Assembly (NCBI GenBank): GCA_017620475.1
Contig: JAFZQI010000004.1
Location: 1-64,000, forward strand
Direction of reading: 5' to 3'
Source of the DNA: Clostridiales bacterium
Lineage (GTDB): Bacteria > Bacillota > Clostridia > Saccharofermentanales > Saccharofermentanaceae
DNA: 64,000 nt
In this document: piece after piece, positions 61,349 to 64,000 of the stretch
How positions within the stretch are numbered: position 1 is the first letter of the stretch
How the letters are laid out: every line of letters begins with the position of its first letter
Position numbers and translations under genes: made by a program
The notes under the pieces: generated by a model
Seen by the model: only the letters and a program-made list of their open reading frames with translations
What the model was told of the DNA's origin: nothing
The model's database searches: none

Positions 61349-62056
61349 ATGATGACACCGAAGATCCTTTTTGAAGACAATCATCTTCTGGTGGCCGTAA
61401 AACCGGCAGGAGTGCTTTCACAAAGCGATGCTTCGGGTGCGCCGGATATGCTGACTCTTTTGAAAGCGTACCTTGTAGAGAAATATCATAAACCCGGAGA
61501 GGCATACCTGGGGCTTCTGCATCGACTGGACCGTCCGGTACGTGGCGTGATGGTCTTTGCCAAGACCAGTAAGTGCGCGTCGAGGGTGAGCGAACAGATC
61601 CGTAACAGAACCATCGGCAAGAGATACCGCGCGATCGTGTACGGTGCTTTTGACGAGGAAAAAGGGGAGATACGTTCTTTCCTTCGTAAGAACAGCAAAA
61701 CAAATCTGGTCGATGTATATCCGGATCGGGTTTCGGCGCCGAAGGATGCCAAGGAGTGCTTCCTGGAGTATGAAGTCCTGGGACAGGGAAAGATCGCCGG
61801 AGTCCCGGTTTCGCTTCTTGCGGTGGATCTGCATACGGGAAGATCACATCAGATCCGTGCGCAGCTGTCGTCGATCGGTCATCCGATCGTAGGAGACCGT
61901 AAGTACGGGCGGGGGCCGAACCGCTTTGCGGGGGACATTCTTCTGGAGTCTTTCCACCTGGAACTGGATCATCCGGTGAGTGCGGAGAGGATGGTGTTTG
62001 AGATTCCGATCTCGGACGAAGAACCTTGGAAACAGTTCATTAAGAACGAAGAGTAA
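61349..62056 (+). CDS. RluA-family pseudouridine synthase
   Basis: A 235-residue synthase without an S4 domain. The catalytic Asp lies in LLHRLDRPVRGVMVF, and a late LHTGRSHQIRAQLSSIGHPI matches the family. It acts on rRNA or tRNA uridines; the position is not known. GGAGGAG precedes the tandem ATGs at 61349 and 61352. It stands right after the methyltransferase and before the HD gene. Confidence 0.88.
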   Translation: MMTPKILFEDNHLLVAVKPAGVLSQSDASGAPDMLTLLKAYLVEKYHKPGEAYLGLLHRLDRPVRGVMVFAKTSKCASRVSEQIRNRTIGKRYRAIVYGAFDEEKGEIRSFLRKNSKTNLVDVYPDRVSAPKDAKECFLEYEVLGQGKIAGVPVSLLAVDLHTGRSHQIRAQLSSIGHPIVGDRKYGRGPNRFAGDILLESFHLELDHPVSAERMVFEIPISDEEPWKQFIKNEE

Positions 62057-62099
62057 AAACGGTACGTCATTTGAAAATTTATAAGCGAGGAGTGAGGAA

Positions 62100-62723
62100 A
62101 TGGCTGAAGAGTTCATGATTTCAAAAGAACATCAAGAGGAAAATAAGAAAACGATCACGGAACTTCTGCTTTCTACGAAACGCCCCGGCATGGAGCGGCT
62201 GCTGGAGTGGATCACGACGAAAACGGACTTCTTTACGGCGCCGGCGTCGACCAAGTATCATCTGCACTGTGAAGGCGGGCTTGCCCAGCATAGCCTGCAC
62301 GTGTATAAACGGCTCAAGGAAAAGGTCGATCAGGGTTTGATCAAGATCGAACCGGACACATTGATCATCACGTCGCTTCTGCATGATCTTTGCAAGGTGA
62401 ATTTCTACGTCAAGGAGACGAAGAATGTCAAAGAAGGCACGAAGATCAACCAGTACGGGAAGGAAGTACCGAACTGGGTTGAAAAAGAGGTGTGGGGCAT
62501 TAAAGATAACTTCCCGGTCGGACACGGCGAGAAGTCCTGCTGCTATATTCAGAATTTCATCCGGCTGAAGGCGGAGGAATATGCGATGATCCGCCTGCAC
62601 ATGGGGCCGGATAAGAATGCGTACCCGGATCCCTTCTCGGAAACGGCCAAGATCTACCCGTCAGTAGTGGCCATCTTCACATCGGATATTGAATCAGCAT
62701 ATATTTTGGAGGCAGAACAATGA
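62100..62723 (+). CDS. HD-domain phosphohydrolase
   Basis: A 207-residue HD protein. His in GGLAQHSLHVY and HD in SLLHDLCKVNFY make the metal site. The C-terminal part has further His (RLHMGPDKNA). It resembles nucleotidyl phosphohydrolase-type HD proteins; the substrate is unknown. GCGAGGAGTGAGG lies upstream of the ATG. Its stop overlaps the next start by four bases. Confidence 0.82.
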   Translation: MAEEFMISKEHQEENKKTITELLLSTKRPGMERLLEWITTKTDFFTAPASTKYHLHCEGGLAQHSLHVYKRLKEKVDQGLIKIEPDTLIITSLLHDLCKVNFYVKETKNVKEGTKINQYGKEVPNWVEKEVWGIKDNFPVGHGEKSCCYIQNFIRLKAEEYAMIRLHMGPDKNAYPDPFSETAKIYPSVVAIFTSDIESAYILEAEQ

Positions 62724-64000
62724 TCTACTACGTTGACCAGAACACGAAATCCCAGGGATCCGGTACGAAAGACCATCCCTTCCTGACGATCAGCGCGGCG
62801 GCCAAGGTGGCCAAGCCCGGAGATGAGGTTTTAGTTTTCCCGGGTGTGTACCGCGAATATGTAGATCCGCAGAACGCGGGAACCGAAGATGCCCGTATCA
62901 CGTACAGGTCGGTCGAGCCGCTTAAAGCGGTCATTACCGGCGCCGAAATCGTGAAAGGCTGGAAAAAATACAAGGGAAAGACATGGGTCGTGGAGATCGA
63001 TAACGGGATCTTCGGCGCATATAACCCCTATGAAACCCGCATCGGCGGTGACTGGTATTTCTGGCACCGTCACCCGCATACCGGGTGTGTGTATCTCAAT
63101 GATGTTGCGCTCTACGAGACGGATGATCTTGAATCCTGCCTTAAGGGCGAGAAGGATATCTCTTCCTGGGAACCGGAGAACTCCATCTACAAGTGGTATT
63201 GCGAGCAGAAAGACGGGAAGACCGTGATCTATGCGAATTTCCAGGGTAAAGACCCGAATAAGCAGAAGGTCGAGATCAATGTGAGGAGGAACTGTTTCTT
63301 CCCATCTAAGACCGGTGTCGGCTATATTACGCTTTCCGGATTTACCGTCAATAAAGCGGCGACAACTTGGGCGCCGCCGGCGGCTTTCCAGGACGGTATG
63401 ATCGGTCCGCACTGGAGCCGCGGCTGGATCATCGAGGATTGCGAAGTGTCACATAGCCGCTGCTGCGGTATCTCGCTCGGCAAGTATCTTGACCCTGAAA
63501 ATGATCACTATTTCACGAAATTCCGGGTCAAGAGTCCGACGCAGATGGAACGTGATGCGGTTTGCCGCGGTCAGTATCACGGGTGGCTCCGGGAGAATAT
63601 CGGCTCACATATCGTCCGCCGCTGTCATATCCATCACTGCGAGCAGACCGGTATCGTCGGACGTATGGGCGGGGTCTTCTCCATTATTGAGGACAACCAC
63701 ATTCATAACATCAACAATATGATGGAGGTCGGAGGTGCCGAGATCGCCGGCATCAAGATGCATGCGGCCATCGATGTTATCATGAGAAGGAACCACATTC
63801 ATCACTGCACGATGGGTATTTGGTGTGACTGGCAGGCACAGGGAACCATTCTTTCGCAGAACTTCCTTCATGACAACCATACCCCGGCATTTGCCAAGAG
63901 GATCCCGGGTACGATCATGAGCCAGGATATTTTTGTCGAAGTGAGCCATGGCCCGACGATCGTGGACAATAACGTCATGCTCAGTAAAGCCTCGCTCCGC
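62720..64000 (+). CDS. Right-handed parallel beta-helix protein (partial, cut by window end)
   Basis: At least 427 residues open to the window end, starting at ATG 62720 with GGAGG at 62708-62712. The first 80 residues match the N-cap of beta-helix pectate-lyase-like proteins (YYVDQNTKSQGSGTKDHPFL then AAKVAKPGDEVLVFPGVYRE), and later turns (IVRRCHIHHCEQTGI, IIEDNHIHNINN, VIMRRNHIHHCTM) repeat with His-rich rungs. No signal peptide is seen. It may act on oligosaccharides such as polyuronides; the substrate is not clear. ATGA overlap with the HD gene. Confidence 0.85.
   Translation, partial: MIYYVDQNTKSQGSGTKDHPFLTISAAAKVAKPGDEVLVFPGVYREYVDPQNAGTEDARITYRSVEPLKAVITGAEIVKGWKKYKGKTWVVEIDNGIFGAYNPYETRIGGDWYFWHRHPHTGCVYLNDVALYETDDLESCLKGEKDISSWEPENSIYKWYCEQKDGKTVIYANFQGKDPNKQKVEINVRRNCFFPSKTGVGYITLSGFTVNKAATTWAPPAAFQDGMIGPHWSRGWIIEDCEVSHSRCCGISLGKYLDPENDHYFTKFRVKSPTQMERDAVCRGQYHGWLRENIGSHIVRRCHIHHCEQTGIVGRMGGVFSIIEDNHIHNINNMMEVGGAEIAGIKMHAAIDVIMRRNHIHHCTMGIWCDWQAQGTILSQNFLHDNHTPAFAKRIPGTIMSQDIFVEVSHGPTIVDNNVMLSKASLR

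Overview
The window looks like a chromosomal segment of a low-to-moderate G+C, Gram-positive, anaerobic member of the Clostridia (Firmicutes/Bacillota). Evidence: the GlgC/GlgD pair, SepF, a CdaA-type diadenylate cyclase, a WalK/WalR-like two-component system, a cell-wall-anchored protein ending in VPKTGD, several lipoproteins with lipobox signals, strong GGAGG ribosome binding sites, and two ferredoxin-dependent 2-oxoacid oxidoreductases typical of amino-acid-fermenting anaerobes. The family cannot be fixed from the sequence alone. There is no phage, IS element, CRISPR array or obvious mobile island. Most of the window is ordinary core genome, interrupted by unusual single genes.

Layout. 0-3.4 kb: MscL channel, then a four-gene 2-oxoacid:ferredoxin oxidoreductase operon. 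3.5-13 kb: a glycogen operon (glgB, glgC, glgD, glgA, a GH13 amylase-type enzyme) ending in an uncharacterised zinc-ribbon membrane protein. 13-18.6 kb: a surface protein with a very long Thr-Pro repeat wall region, then a large TIR / transmembrane / beta-propeller protein. 18.6-24.4 kb: DHH phosphoesterase, tRNA-Leu(GAG), a lipoprotein, a metallo-hydrolase, and a sodium:solute symporter interrupted by one in-frame TGA. 24.4-32 kb: indolepyruvate oxidoreductase, ACT protein, methionine-gamma-lyase-like enzyme, HlyD-like protein, YggS, SepF. 32-35.3 kb: glnS and gltX on the minus strand. 35.4-42.3 kb: a dehydroquinate-synthase-like protein, an M28-like lipoprotein, small proteins, ilvE, nagA and a Crp/Fnr regulator. 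42.4-50.5 kb: a diadenylate cyclase fused to a YbbR domain, UDP-galactopyranose mutase, an amidase-like protein, lipoproteins and an SseB-type protein. 50.6-57 kb: tmRNA, a GH3 beta-glucosidase and a GH2-like protein. 57-64 kb: an RluF-like pseudouridine synthase, sensor kinase and response regulator, RNA methyltransferase, RluA-type synthase, HD protein, and a beta-helix protein cut by the window end.

How the genes work together. The glycogen operon encodes ADP-glucose formation (GlgC/D), chain elongation (GlgA), branching (GlgB) and probable remodelling (GH13). GlgB and GlgA both carry long lysine-rich tails. The two oxoacid oxidoreductases, ilvE and the ACT protein suggest amino acid and 2-oxoacid metabolism coupled to ferredoxin. 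Wall and envelope functions include the anchored protein, CdaA-YbbR, Glf, amidase-like protein, SepF, WalK/R-like system and MscL.

Most interesting. (1) A 1035-residue protein with an N-terminal TIR domain that keeps the candidate NADase glutamate, one membrane segment and a large beta-propeller, so possibly a receptor. (2) A single polypeptide joining diadenylate cyclase and YbbR (CdaR-like) domains. (3) A TGA codon exactly where a tryptophan is expected in an otherwise intact symporter. (4) Four intact reading frames between 35 and 57 kb (dehydroquinate-synthase-like, M28-like, amidase-like, GH2-like) that each appear to lack key catalytic residues. (5) Histone-H1-like tails on two glycogen enzymes.
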